A DNA stretch of 64,000 nucleotides from Caproicibacter sp047777415. GTDB taxonomy: Bacteria > Bacillota > Clostridia > Oscillospirales > Acutalibacteraceae. Position 1 is the stretch's first letter. Every line of letters begins with the position of its first letter. The notes beneath the pieces were generated by a model that saw only the letters and a program-made list of their open reading frames with translations, searched no databases and was not told the DNA's origin. Both the position numbers and the translations under genes were made by a program. The stretch covers positions 1,054,001-1,118,000 of the forward strand of contig JBKEEO010000002.1 in the NCBI GenBank assembly GCA_047777415.1, read 5' to 3'. Positions 50,788 to 59,564 of the stretch are shown one piece after another.

Positions 50788-51045
50788 TTATAGATTCTCG
50801 CTTAAAAACTCTTTCAGTCCTTGAGCAGCTGCTTCCTCATCCGCACCGCTGACCTGTACCGTGACTGTGTCGCCCTTTTTCACATTAAGGCCCATTAAGG
50901 CAAACAGACGTTTTATATCCGCGCTTTTTTCATTGTGTACCATGGTAGCGGATGATTGATACGATTGCGCCTTGCGGACTAACAACCCCGCCGGGCGAGC
51001 GTGAATTCCGTTTTCTTCTTTGATTGTATATTGAAATTCCTTCAT
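50788..51045 (-). CDS. ptsH: Phosphocarrier protein HPr, lacking the regulatory Ser46
   Basis: An 85-residue HPr. The catalytic His15 motif GIHARPAG is intact, so the protein can relay phosphate from enzyme I to EIIA. At the usual Ser46 site (KSIMGVMSL in Bacillus) this protein has KRLFALMGL, placing Arg at position 46. It cannot be phosphorylated there by HPr kinase, and so cannot act as the CcpA co-effector. AAAGGGG precedes the ATG at 51045. It is between ptsG and ptsI. Confidence 0.93.
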   Translation of the reverse strand: MKEFQYTIKEENGIHARPAGLLVRKAQSYQSSATMVHNEKSADIKRLFALMGLNVKKGDTVTVQVSGADEEAAAQGLKEFLSENL

Positions 51046-51139
51046 GAGTAAAATTCCCCTTTTCATATAGTATCGAGTACGTTTCTACCCGAAGATCCAA
51101 CTTGCTTGTAATAAATAGTAATATTGAGTTCTTAGGCTC

Positions 51140-53293
51140 TTATTCAAGCCGTAAAATTTCATCACCGATTTTTACCGTGCCTGTTTTTAGTAGTTCAATG
51201 TTTTTCCATTCCTCCGTATTGGCAACAATCACAGGCGTTACCACGCGGTATCCCTCTTTCTGAATTGCCGCCATATCAAACTGACCAATTAAGTCGCCTT
51301 TTTTCAGGACGTCTCCCGCTTGAACTTTAATATCAAAGCCTTTGCCGTTGAGCGCAACGGTGTCCAATCCGATATGAATCATCAGTTCTGCTTTCCCACT
51401 CTTTAAATTAACGGCATGTTTTGTATCGAAAACTGTTTCAACAGTACAATCAAACGGTGCAACGACTTTTCCCTCCGAGGGGTCGATAGCAACTCCCTGT
51501 CCCAGCAGTTGCTCGGAAAAAACACCGTCTCCGAGTTCCGAAAGTTCCATAATTTTACCGTTTAACGGTGCATAAACCATCATTTGCTGTCCGGCAGATT
51601 CATTGCGGTCTTTTTCTCGATTCTGTTCGGCTTCATCCTTCGGCTCTTCCGCCACCGGTACGGAGATTTCCGTAACTTCCGTTGTATCGTCCGCTGCAGA
51701 TTTTGCCAAATAATCGTCCAGGTTCGATTTGATTACGGTGACCTTCAGCCCATAGACCACTTGAATACCGCTTCCTCTGTGGATGACACCGGCCGCACCG
51801 GTTGATTTGAGGATATCGTCATTGACAAGTTCGGAGTCTGCCACAGTAATTCTCAATCTGGTTGCGCAGCAATCTACATCTTTGATATTCGCTTTGCCTC
51901 CAAGCCCTTTGACAATGGCGGCAGAAAGCTGTTCGCTTTCACTGTTTTTCTCTGCTTTCGCTGCGTTTTTCTTCTTCTGATAATCGACGCGGGTATACAG
52001 TTTTGTTTCTTCATCGTCTGACTCTTTACCCGGAGTCTTTAAGTCTAATTTTTTTATAAAAAAGCTGAAGATAAAATAGTATACCACAAAATATATGATT
52101 CCAACCGGTAGAATTAAAAGCCAGGAAGTTTTACTGTTCCCCTGCAATATACCAAAGAGGAATAAATCGATAAATCCTCCGGAAAAGGTCAAACCGACTG
52201 CGATGTTCAGTGCCTGTGCAATGGCATAGGCCAGCCCTGCAAAAACGGTATTGATAGCATATAAAAGGGGTGCAACAAAAATGAACGAGAATTCAATAGG
52301 TTCTGTAATCCCGGTCAAAATGGAAGTAAGCGACGCGGAAAGCAGTAACCCAAAAACTTCTTTTTTCTTTTCGGGGCGCGCGCAGCGATACATTGCCAGA
52401 GCAGCACCCGGAAAGCCAAAGATATACAGGATAAACTCACCGGTAAAAAACCTAGTTGCCAGTGTGGAGAAATGCACTGTTGTGGGATCAGCAAGCTGTG
52501 CAAAGAAGATATTCTGCGCACCGATAACTTCCGTGCCCGCAACCTGCATTGTCCCGCCAATTGCCGTTTGCCAGAAAGGCATATAAAATACATGGTGCAA
52601 ACCAAACGGGATTAACAGCCGCTTGATAAGGCCGAAGAAAAAAGTTCCAATCACTCCGGACTGTGCAACCAAATTTCCCAAAACATTGATTCCGACTTGA
52701 ATGGGCTGCCAGATATAAAACATCATAATTCCGACAAAAGCAAAAACTACTGTGCTGATAATCGGGATAAAACGGGTTCCCTGAAAAAATGAAAACGCCG
52801 CAGGAAGTTCTATCTTGTAAAAGCGATTATGTAGGGCGGCAACGCCAAGCCCGACGATGATTCCGCCAAGTGCTCCCATTTGAAAAGTCGTCATGCCCAG
52901 TAAGGTGCAGGTGGCACCACTGATAAAAGCCTCTGCGCCGCCATGAATGGAAATCATACCGCTGATTGCGGAATTCATAATGAAAAACGCAATCATTGCA
53001 GAAAGTGCAGCTACTGCTTTTTCTTTCTTTGCCATCCCAATGCCTACGCCAACGGCAAAAATCAGTGGCAGATTTGTAAAAATGACATCACCGCATTGCG
53101 CCATGACGGTTAAAATATTGTATGCAACCGTACCCGGCCCCATAATTCCCAATAGATGATACGTTTCCAGTGTGGTCTGATTTGTGAAAGAGGCTCCTAT
53201 GCCAAGCAATAACCCGGCAACCGGAAGAACGGAAATTGGCAGCATAAAAGAATGCCCGATTCTTTGTAATACGCCGAACGCTTTGTCTTTCAT
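51140..53293 (-). CDS. PTS EIICBA, glucose/N-acetylglucosamine type
   Basis: A 717-residue three-domain sugar permease. EIIC (residues about 1-420) has multiple membrane segments and the GITEPIEFSFIF motif. EIIB (about 455-530) has the phospho-Cys in VDCCATRLRITV. EIIA (about 575-717) has the phospho-His in LMIHIGLDTVALNGKGF. The domain order CBA is that of PtsG and NagE. It imports and phosphorylates glucose or a related sugar. The ATG at 53293 lies eight bases after GGGGGA. An antiterminator gene and RNA site upstream show GlcT-type control. Confidence 0.93.
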   Translation of the reverse strand: MKDKAFGVLQRIGHSFMLPISVLPVAGLLLGIGASFTNQTTLETYHLLGIMGPGTVAYNILTVMAQCGDVIFTNLPLIFAVGVGIGMAKKEKAVAALSAMIAFFIMNSAISGMISIHGGAEAFISGATCTLLGMTTFQMGALGGIIVGLGVAALHNRFYKIELPAAFSFFQGTRFIPIISTVVFAFVGIMMFYIWQPIQVGINVLGNLVAQSGVIGTFFFGLIKRLLIPFGLHHVFYMPFWQTAIGGTMQVAGTEVIGAQNIFFAQLADPTTVHFSTLATRFFTGEFILYIFGFPGAALAMYRCARPEKKKEVFGLLLSASLTSILTGITEPIEFSFIFVAPLLYAINTVFAGLAYAIAQALNIAVGLTFSGGFIDLFLFGILQGNSKTSWLLILPVGIIYFVVYYFIFSFFIKKLDLKTPGKESDDEETKLYTRVDYQKKKNAAKAEKNSESEQLSAAIVKGLGGKANIKDVDCCATRLRITVADSELVNDDILKSTGAAGVIHRGSGIQVVYGLKVTVIKSNLDDYLAKSAADDTTEVTEISVPVAEEPKDEAEQNREKDRNESAGQQMMVYAPLNGKIMELSELGDGVFSEQLLGQGVAIDPSEGKVVAPFDCTVETVFDTKHAVNLKSGKAELMIHIGLDTVALNGKGFDIKVQAGDVLKKGDLIGQFDMAAIQKEGYRVVTPVIVANTEEWKNIELLKTGTVKIGDEILRLE

Positions 53294-53344
53294 GATCATT
53301 TCCCCCGAATCGTTTCAAAATATTTACAAATAAACCAATCTATA

Positions 53345-53404
53345 AAAAATAAAGACCGTAAACAGCCATTGCACTGCTTTGAGCACAATGTTGTTTGCGG
53401 TCTT
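53345..53404 (-). terminator. Attenuator terminator ahead of ptsG
   Basis: On the minus strand AAGACCGCAAACA pairs with TGTTTACGGTCTT (one mismatch), then TATTTTTTATAG. Its left arm overlaps the RAT at 53399-53428. Confidence 0.88.
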
Positions 53405-53428
53405 GCCCTAAATGAAAGGTCACAAGCC
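53399..53428 (-). promoter_or_regulatory. Ribonucleic antiterminator (RAT) for GlcT
   Basis: On the minus strand GGCTTGTGAC, about ten bases, then GGGCAAGACC, matching the symmetric RAT layout (GGnTTGTnAC ... GGCAAnACC). It overlaps the terminator's left arm, so binding of the antiterminator would prevent termination. Confidence 0.8.
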
Positions 53429-53452
53429 AGTATGCTGTTCTTCTTTCCAGTG

Positions 53453-54304
53453 CTACTCCTTTTTATTGACGAGTTTCCCCAGATGCACCATCAGAAAAAA
53501 TATATCTTCATTAGAAATCAAATGCCCGAAATTACTCTTAATATAACTTTGAATCTGTTTTGCACACAGGTACTCCTTTTTATATTTTCCCTGCGTAAAT
53601 TGCTCAACCACCATCTTAAAATCATTTTCGTCTTCGCTTTTTGTTTGACCTTTAAAAATACGCTGTCCCAAGAATTTTAGATGCGTTATAAACCGTCCAT
53701 AGTCGAGCGTATCTTGATTGAATGAAATATGATATTGTTCCTGAACAATTTGAAGGATTCCATCTATCATTTTCGTAATGCTCCACATATCGCTCATTCC
53801 GGTTTCCAGTTCAGCATTGACGATATGCAGTGCAATAAAGCCAGCCTCATCTTCGGAAAGTGATACGCCGAGCCTGTCCTGAATGACGGCAACCGCATAT
53901 TTTCCTTGCTCAAATTCGGCATGATAAAAATTCCGAATTTCCCACAGCATCTCGTTTTTATATTCTAATCCGTCTTTTTTGCGTTCCAATGCGTAGCAAA
54001 GATGATCCGTTAAAGTAACATAAAGATTCCGGCTTAGCTTTTTTCCTAAATTCCGCTGGATGTTTTCAATAATCTCCGTACAAACGGAAATATAATGGAC
54101 GGGCATGCTTTCCACCAGCTCTACTAAATGCCGGAGCTGTTTCGGCGTGTCCATTCGATAAATTTTTTCAATCTTATCCTCTGGAATCAAGTCCCCTTTG
54201 GTTTTATGAAACCCTAATCCAAGCCCTCTGATGATAATTTCCTGATTGTTTTTGTCTTTCGATATCACAAAATTATTATTGATTACCCGGGCAATTTTGT
54301 ACAT
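53453..54304 (-). CDS. BglG/GlcT-family transcriptional antiterminator
   Basis: A 283-residue antiterminator. Residues 1-55 are the CAT RNA-binding domain (YKIARVINNNFVISKDKNNQEIIIRGLGLGF), followed by two PTS regulation domains with conserved His residues (VYVTLTDHLCYALER, EDEAGFIALHIVNAELE). It binds the RAT and opens the ptsG-ptsH-ptsI operon when the sugar is available. AAAGGAATC precedes the ATG at 54304. Its own leader has a similar terminator, pointing to autoregulation. Confidence 0.92.
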   Translation of the reverse strand: MYKIARVINNNFVISKDKNNQEIIIRGLGLGFHKTKGDLIPEDKIEKIYRMDTPKQLRHLVELVESMPVHYISVCTEIIENIQRNLGKKLSRNLYVTLTDHLCYALERKKDGLEYKNEMLWEIRNFYHAEFEQGKYAVAVIQDRLGVSLSEDEAGFIALHIVNAELETGMSDMWSITKMIDGILQIVQEQYHISFNQDTLDYGRFITHLKFLGQRIFKGQTKSEDENDFKMVVEQFTQGKYKKEYLCAKQIQSYIKSNFGHLISNEDIFFLMVHLGKLVNKKE

Positions 54305-54396
54305 GTATGATTCCTTTCTTTTCCACTGTGACCCAGCAATCAGTATGCTGTCCATCGTCCAATGAAATATTCATGCAATAGTCGAATCAAACCTGT

Positions 54397-54479
54397 AAAA
54401 AAAGGACCAACATTGCAACCCTGTTCTGAAAAGAAATGGGGTTAGCACAATGCAGGTCCTGCCTAGTCGTACTAGTCAC
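54397..54479 (-). promoter_or_regulatory. Attenuator in the glcT leader, RAT-like element plus terminator
   Basis: On the minus strand GACTAGTACGACTAGGCAGGACC resembles a RAT, most clearly in its 3' half AGGCAGGACC. It overlaps a terminator AGGACCTGCATTGT ... GCAATGTTGGTCC followed by seven T residues. The antiterminator would thus control its own synthesis. The 5' half-site fits less well than the ptsG copy. Confidence 0.6.
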
Positions 54480-54546
54480 AGATATATGCATATAGCTTTC
54501 ATATAACTTCTATATGCTATCACATCATCTTTAAGTAATCAATACC

Positions 54547-54572
54547 GAAGGAAAAATTCATGCAACACTTAC
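54547..54572 (+). repeat. 26-bp direct repeat flanking the IS481-like element, left copy
   Basis: GAAGGAAAAATTCATGCAAC then ACTTAC; the same 26 bases occur at 55636-55661, each copy touching the element end. It looks like a target-site duplication of unusual length. Confidence 0.9.
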
Positions 54573-55635
54573 TGTAGGACTACAATACATATTGGACAGT
54601 TGAGAAAAAATAAAATACAGAAATGGACACATCGGTTACAATAAAGCTACCAAAACCAAATCATACCGAGAGGAAGTGTCCATTCCTGCATGAATAGTGT
54701 AACACAAGACATGAAGTTTAGGCAATCCATAATGATCTACGCTCAAAAGTACGGTGTCAGTCGTGCAAGCAGAAAGTACAACAAAAGCCGTTCCTTTATT
54801 TACTTTTGGATGGCCCGGTATGACGGTACATTAGAATCGTTGGCTTGCCGGTCTAGAAGGCCACACAGTCATCCAAACCAGCATACACCTGCCGAGTTAA
54901 AACTGATTCGCGATATGCGGCGCAGGAACCCAGAACTCGGTATGATTGAACTATGGTCCCGGTTAAAAAAGCGCGGATACAAGCGATGTCTGGAAAGTCT
55001 GTTCCGTGTAATGCGCCGAATGGGGATTTTTCCAGAGGCAAAACCGAAGAAAAAATATCAGCCAAAGCCATATGAGCAAATGACGCATCCCGGAGAGCGC
55101 ATTCAAATCGATGTAAAGGTAGTTCCAAAGCGCTGTATTGCCGACCCAGAGCTTCGGCTTTTCCAGTATACCGCTATTGATGAATTTTCTAGGCTGCGTT
55201 TTTTGGCAGCATACCCTGAACAGAGTACCTACTCTTCTGCCGACTTTCTAAAACGAGCTGTCAAATGGTTTGCTCGGCGCGGTGTTCATGTGGAATGCAT
55301 TCAAACTGACAACGGTTTTGAATTCACCAACCGTTTTTCCCCATCAAAGAAACATCTGCTGACGCTCTTCGAGGCCACTGCCGCTCAACTGCATATCCGG
55401 CACAAACTGATTCGGCCTTATACGCCCAGGCACAATGGTAAAGTGGAACGCAGCCATCGCGAAGACCAAAAACGCTTTTACAACAAACACCATTTTTATT
55501 CCTTAGCTGACTTTGAAAACCAACTTTCCATCTACTTACGCCGCTCTAACAATATGCCGATGCGTCCTCTTCACTGGTTATCTCCTTCTGAATTTTTACA
55601 ATCCCATACTGCCCAATATGTTTGACAAACCTACA
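54573..55635 (+). mobile_element. IS481-like insertion sequence with 26-bp target duplication
   Basis: 1063-bp element with imperfect terminal repeats (left TGTAGGACTACAATACATAT, right inward TGTAGGTTTGTCAAACATAT, both continuing TGG.CAGT). It is bounded by a perfect 26-bp direct repeat (54547-54572 and 55636-55661). It carries one DDE transposase gene. Confidence 0.9.
54690..55625 (+). CDS. IS481-like DDE transposase
   Basis: A 311-residue transposase with an N-terminal helix-turn-helix (YAQKYGVSRASRKYNKSRSFIYFW) and an rve-type integrase core: first Asp in RIQIDVKVVP, second in CIQTDNGFEF, Glu in HNGKVERSHREDQKRFY. The overall pattern is IS481-like. The gene appears complete. AGGAAG lies somewhat far (about 14 bases) from the ATG at 54690, so a later start is possible. 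Confidence 0.88.
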   Translation: MNSVTQDMKFRQSIMIYAQKYGVSRASRKYNKSRSFIYFWMARYDGTLESLACRSRRPHSHPNQHTPAELKLIRDMRRRNPELGMIELWSRLKKRGYKRCLESLFRVMRRMGIFPEAKPKKKYQPKPYEQMTHPGERIQIDVKVVPKRCIADPELRLFQYTAIDEFSRLRFLAAYPEQSTYSSADFLKRAVKWFARRGVHVECIQTDNGFEFTNRFSPSKKHLLTLFEATAAQLHIRHKLIRPYTPRHNGKVERSHREDQKRFYNKHHFYSLADFENQLSIYLRRSNNMPMRPLHWLSPSEFLQSHTAQYV

Positions 55636-55661
55636 GAAGGAAAAATTCATGCAACACTTAC
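55636..55661 (+). repeat. 26-bp direct repeat flanking the IS481-like element, right copy
   Basis: Identical to 54547-54572 and starts at the base after the right inverted repeat. Confidence 0.9.
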
Positions 55662-55837
55662 AAAGCATATCTCTGCAATTTGTAGTGAACATCCATTTGT
55701 TTTTTGAAACCATGACTCCAATATTTTTTCAGAGAACAATCCCTTTCTGACAAATTGCCGCTTGAGAAAATATTTGCTTTCGCATAATCATCCTGTGTGT
55801 ACACAAATTATTTTGCCTTTATTTTTGCATAGAATAC

Positions 55838-55887
55838 AACAGAGTATATCAACAATCCAATGAAGGACTGATTGAATATACTCTGTT
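55838..55887. terminator. Hairpin between the IS element and the symporter gene
   Basis: Perfect 12-bp arms AACAGAGTATAT / ATATACTCTGTT with a 26-base loop; the T tract is weak on both strands. It is likely to end transcription of the converging symporter operon. Apart from this hairpin, 55662-55958 contains nothing recognisable. Confidence 0.5.
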
Positions 55888-55958
55888 TTACAATGGGGTT
55901 TTCTTAGATTCGATTGAATTTGAAAGTAATAGATATGTTTGTATTTGCTAAAGACGGA

Positions 55959-57164
55959 TTATGATTGGGCCGCATCTGCCGTGGGTAGCTGAGATTGATG
56001 CTTAATGTTGTGCTTATTCGCAAACGAAGTTAAAATCAGAGTAAGGGCACCGTCACCTGTAACATTGCAGGCAGTTCCAAAGCTATCCTGCAGCGCAAAT
56101 ATAGTCAGCACTAATGCAGTTCCGGTGTTATCAAAGCCCAATACGCCGGTAATTAAGCCAAGCGATGCCATCACTGTTCCTCCGGGAACACCGGGGGCAC
56201 CTAAGGCAAAAACACCAAGCAAAAGACAGAATGGAATCAGAGAAGTTACACTTGGAAGTTGACCATACAGAACTTTGGAAACCGTCATAACAAAAAATAC
56301 TTCTGTTAAAACGGAACCGCAAAGGTGAATATTGGCAAACAGCGGAATCCCGAAGTCCACCATATCACTGCGCAGTACACTGGATTTATGGGCACATTTT
56401 AAAGATACCGCCAATGTTGCAGCGGATGACATTGTGCCAACGGCAGTCAAGTAAGCGGGACCGTAGTGTTTCACAACCTCAATAGGACTTTGCTTCGAAT
56501 AAGCACCCGCAACTGAGTACAAGAGTGTCAGCCAAATAAAATGACCGATGAGAACGATAATGATAACTTCCAGGAAAACCGGCAGCTGCTTTGTAATACT
56601 GCCTTCATATGCCAATGCGCAGAAGGTTGTTGCGATGAAAAATGGCAAAATGGGAATTACAAATTTTGTGACGATTTGCAGAACGATATTCTGAAATTCG
56701 TTGAGCAGCTTGATGGTAGTTGATGATTTCGTCCATACGGATGCGAGTCCCAAAAAGAATGAAAATACCAATGCGCTCATAACGGACATAAGCGGCGGAA
56801 TGGAAAGCTGGAAAATCACTTCGGGCAGTTCTTTTAAACCTTCCGTATTGTTTGCAATGTTTAAATGCGGTATAATGCCAAAACCGGCCCCCATCGATGC
56901 AAAGGCAGCCCCAATGGAAGAAACATAGGCAATAATTACAGCAACAATCAACATTCGGGATGCATTTGAGCCAAGTTTTGTAATGGATGGAGCGATAAAG
57001 CCAATGATGATGAGCGGAACACAGAAATTGATGATTTCACCAAAGACAAATTTCAGCGTAACGATTACATTCATCAATGACTCATTTGCCACAAGGCCGA
57101 GGACAATGCCCAATATGACACCCAACAACAATTTAAATGGCAGGCTGCCAAACAACTTTTTCAT
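55959..57164 (-). CDS. Dicarboxylate/amino acid:cation symporter
   Basis: A 401-residue DAACS-family transporter with about eight transmembrane segments and two re-entrant loops. Visible motifs are the first re-entrant region TMSSAATLAVSLKCAH and the second ALGAPGVPGGTVMASLG, with the DSFGTACNVTGDGALTLIL helix that carries the conserved Asp and Asn ligands. The family takes up serine, threonine, glutamate or dicarboxylates with sodium or protons. The ATG at 57164 has GAGGGAG upstream. It follows cyuA, so an amino acid such as cysteine or serine is a plausible substrate. Confidence 0.88.
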   Translation of the reverse strand: MKKLFGSLPFKLLLGVILGIVLGLVANESLMNVIVTLKFVFGEIINFCVPLIIIGFIAPSITKLGSNASRMLIVAVIIAYVSSIGAAFASMGAGFGIIPHLNIANNTEGLKELPEVIFQLSIPPLMSVMSALVFSFFLGLASVWTKSSTTIKLLNEFQNIVLQIVTKFVIPILPFFIATTFCALAYEGSITKQLPVFLEVIIIVLIGHFIWLTLLYSVAGAYSKQSPIEVVKHYGPAYLTAVGTMSSAATLAVSLKCAHKSSVLRSDMVDFGIPLFANIHLCGSVLTEVFFVMTVSKVLYGQLPSVTSLIPFCLLLGVFALGAPGVPGGTVMASLGLITGVLGFDNTGTALVLTIFALQDSFGTACNVTGDGALTLILTSFANKHNIKHQSQLPTADAAQS

Positions 57165-57291
57165 ATAACCCACTCCCTCTTAAGCCTTAAATAATAAAGT
57201 TAAAGCTTAAAATAACTTTAAATAACTTACTAAGCCGCCTTTTACATTTTATCATATTTCATCACAAAAAAATACGACAAATTTAAATCTT

Positions 57292-58613
57292 TTAATGAGA
57301 CAAACTCTCATGCTGTGACTTTTTATTTTTGCGAATCATCATTTCAAGAATCAGAGAATCAATGGTAACAGATCCTTTATTCCCAAGCGTTGCGAAATTT
57401 TCAATGGTTTTTTCCACATCTTCTTCTACAATTCCGTCTGTGTTTTGAATGCGAAGTCCTTTCATTGCCAGAAACGCCGCCTGCATAGCAGCGCTTGTGC
57501 AAGTACTAATCTTTAACGCGCAGTCTGCTTTCGCGCCATCGCACAGCATACCGGTCACATTGCCGACCATATTTTGAATGGCATAGCTGATTTCTTTGAG
57601 ACCGCCGCCGAGCAAATAAGTAACTCCGCAAGCAGCACCGGTGCCTGCCACCGTAGCACCGCATAAAGCCGAAAGTCTGCCAAATTTCGATTTAATATAA
57701 ATAGCAATCAAATTACTCAGCGTAACCGCACGGATTAGCTTGTCTTCTCCCGATTGTAACATTTAGCGGCCGCCACAACCGGCATGGTAGTGGTAATACC
57801 TTGGTTCCCGCTGCCGGAATTGGAAACTACCGCAAACGGAGCACCTGCCATGCGAGCATCTGCAGCAGCTGTGGTTACACAGACTGCATTGGAAATAATA
57901 TCATTCCCTCTAAGGCCTTTTTCCAGCTCTTCCCGAACCATTTTTCCGATTTTGAGACCGTAGTCATGTCTTAATCCCTCTTCGGAAATAGCCGAATTCA
58001 CTGAGATGCTTTGACGGATGATATCCAACGGGTCATTTTCCGGATCCATTGTGTTTACGAATTCGAATATTTTTTCAACTGACAGCGTCCTTTGAATTTC
58101 TTCCGGACTGACACCACCGGTCTGAGTGAAAGAATCTTTGTTTTCAAATACTGTTTTTTCATCTTCCTGTACCAGCACAATATTGGTATGGCCGCCGGAG
58201 ATAACTGCTCTGGCCGTGTGGCTAACTCCATGCAGCGTAATGTCAACATAGAGTTTTTCGGGTATTTTCGCTACCTCTACGGTGACTTTTCCGGATTCCA
58301 CCAGCTTCTGTGCCTTTTCATAAACCATGGGGTCCACACCCGTAATCACCTGCAGCTTTTTTTGTGCATCTCCCCCCAATGCTCCAATTGCAGCAGCATA
58401 TTCCATGCCGGTAAATTTTGTTCCGGGAATGCCTGCGGCCATCGCGTTTTTAATCATATTACCGCTTGCCCGAATACAGATAGTTTCCACTGCTTCACCG
58501 GACAAGTGTTCTGCTGCCGTGGCAGCGGTGAAAGCGATAGCTGCAGGCTCGGTACACCCGGTTGCCAATTCCATTTCACTGTTTAGAATATCAATGACTT
58601 TTTGTTTGTCCAT
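57292..58613 (-). pseudogene. L-cysteine desulfidase family (CyuA/UPF0597), split by a frameshift
   Basis: Two overlapping frames, 57735-58613 (292 residues) and 57292-57762 (156 residues), together match one CyuA/UPF0597 chain of about 430 residues. The first holds ATGCTEPAAIAF near residue 20 and ends after MPVVAAAK; the second continues with LQSGEDKLIRAVTLSNLIAIYIKS and holds SALCGATVAGTGAACG. The switch is at GCTAAATGTTAC, where one extra A would restore a single frame. Intact family members use conserved Cys for an iron-sulfur cluster and degrade cysteine to pyruvate, ammonia and sulfide. The break may be a true mutation, a sequencing error, or two coupled chains, since ATG is present. 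Confidence 0.8.
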
Positions 58614-58668
58614 GTTACAGCCGCCCTTTCCCTCTTTTCAGCTCAACATTGATTTAGATTCTTTGCAA

Positions 58669-59055
58669 TTAGTCTTTGCGGTATGCAACGGCTTCAATTT
58701 CTACCAGAGCGTCTTTCGGAAGTTTCGCGACCTGAACCGCAGATCTGGCAGGGTACTCTTGTGCAAAAAACTTAGAATACACCTTGTTCATGGCAGCAAA
58801 ATCGTCCATGTTCTTTAAATAAACATTGGTTTTTAGCACACAGCTCAAGCTTGACCCTGCGGCCGATAAGATTTCCTTTAAGTTGAGAATTGACTGCTGT
58901 GTCTGCTCTTCGATTCCTCCTTTCACTAATTCACCTGTTTTCGGGTCGATCGGCAATTGTCCAGATGTAAAAATCAGTCTGTCAAAAGCTGTTGCCTGCA
59001 CATAAGGTCCGATCGCTGCTGGCGCGTTGTCAGTATGTATAATTTGTTGCTTCAT
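58669..59055 (-). CDS. ridA: RidA-family enamine/imine deaminase
   Basis: A 128-residue RidA/YjgF protein. Key features are AIGPYVQATAFDRLIFTSGQLPIDPKTGELV near residue 15, QTQQSILNLKEILSAAGSS, VLKTNVYLKNM, and the active-site Arg in YPARSAVQVAKLPKDALVEIEAVA. It hydrolyses reactive 2-aminoacrylate and similar imines released by serine and cysteine breakdown. Its place at the head of an operon with cyuA and an amino-acid symporter matches this detoxifying role. Confidence 0.95.
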   Translation of the reverse strand: MKQQIIHTDNAPAAIGPYVQATAFDRLIFTSGQLPIDPKTGELVKGGIEEQTQQSILNLKEILSAAGSSLSCVLKTNVYLKNMDDFAAMNKVYSKFFAQEYPARSAVQVAKLPKDALVEIEAVAYRKD

Positions 59056-59076
59056 TCTAACACCCCTTTATTCATA

Positions 59077-59098
59077 TTGTAATAAAAATTTATCACAA
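59077..59098. promoter_or_regulatory. Candidate operator at the ridA promoter
   Basis: Palindrome TTGTAATA-AAAATT-TATCACAA with one mismatch, covering the -10 region of the ridA promoter. It resembles half-sites of Crp/Fnr-type regulators, but the binding protein is unknown. Confidence 0.4.
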
Positions 59099-59115
59099 TA
59101 ATAATTATTTGTCAA
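59087..59115 (-). promoter_or_regulatory. Promoter of the ridA-cyuA-symporter operon
   Basis: On the minus strand TTGACA, a 17-base spacer and TAAATT. Confidence 0.7.
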
Positions 59116-59564
59116 TATATTTTCTAAAATAACTTAATTTTTATATATTTTAAATAAATATAGCATTAATTTATTAGGTATTCAAAGATTCTAATAATAA
59201 TAATTTATTATACTTAATCGTATTATTATTTCACGCAGTGCTTAATTCTCTGTTGGCAATTTTGCAAAGACATAAAGATCGATCAATAGCATTGCATCCC
59301 ATAAAATTGTACGGTATACTTTAATAGATCCATAAAACGACTTGCTCCCCTAAGTATTTTGACAAGTGAAGCCATTTAAAATTACAGCGGACGAAAGTAA
59401 AGGGTATTCATTCTTTTCGTGACAGGCACAAAATAATAGACCGTCGTTCTTATAGTGAGGACGACGGCACGTTTTTATTTTTTTGGTAATGTAACTTGCA
59501 AAGTTCTTTAATATTTGACGAAATACAAAAAAGAAAGTCTTAACATCTGTGCAGGAGGGATAAT
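59116..59564. other. Intergenic region with a possible short transcript
   Basis: No gene was recognised. The left half is very AT-rich. A plus-strand TTGACA at 59359-59364 with a weak -10, and a hairpin at about 59442-59469 (ACCGTCGTT / AGGACGACGG) followed by CACGTTTTTATTTTTTT, could bound a transcript of about 90 bases. It may equally be a terminator and an unrelated promoter-like sequence. Confidence 0.3.
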
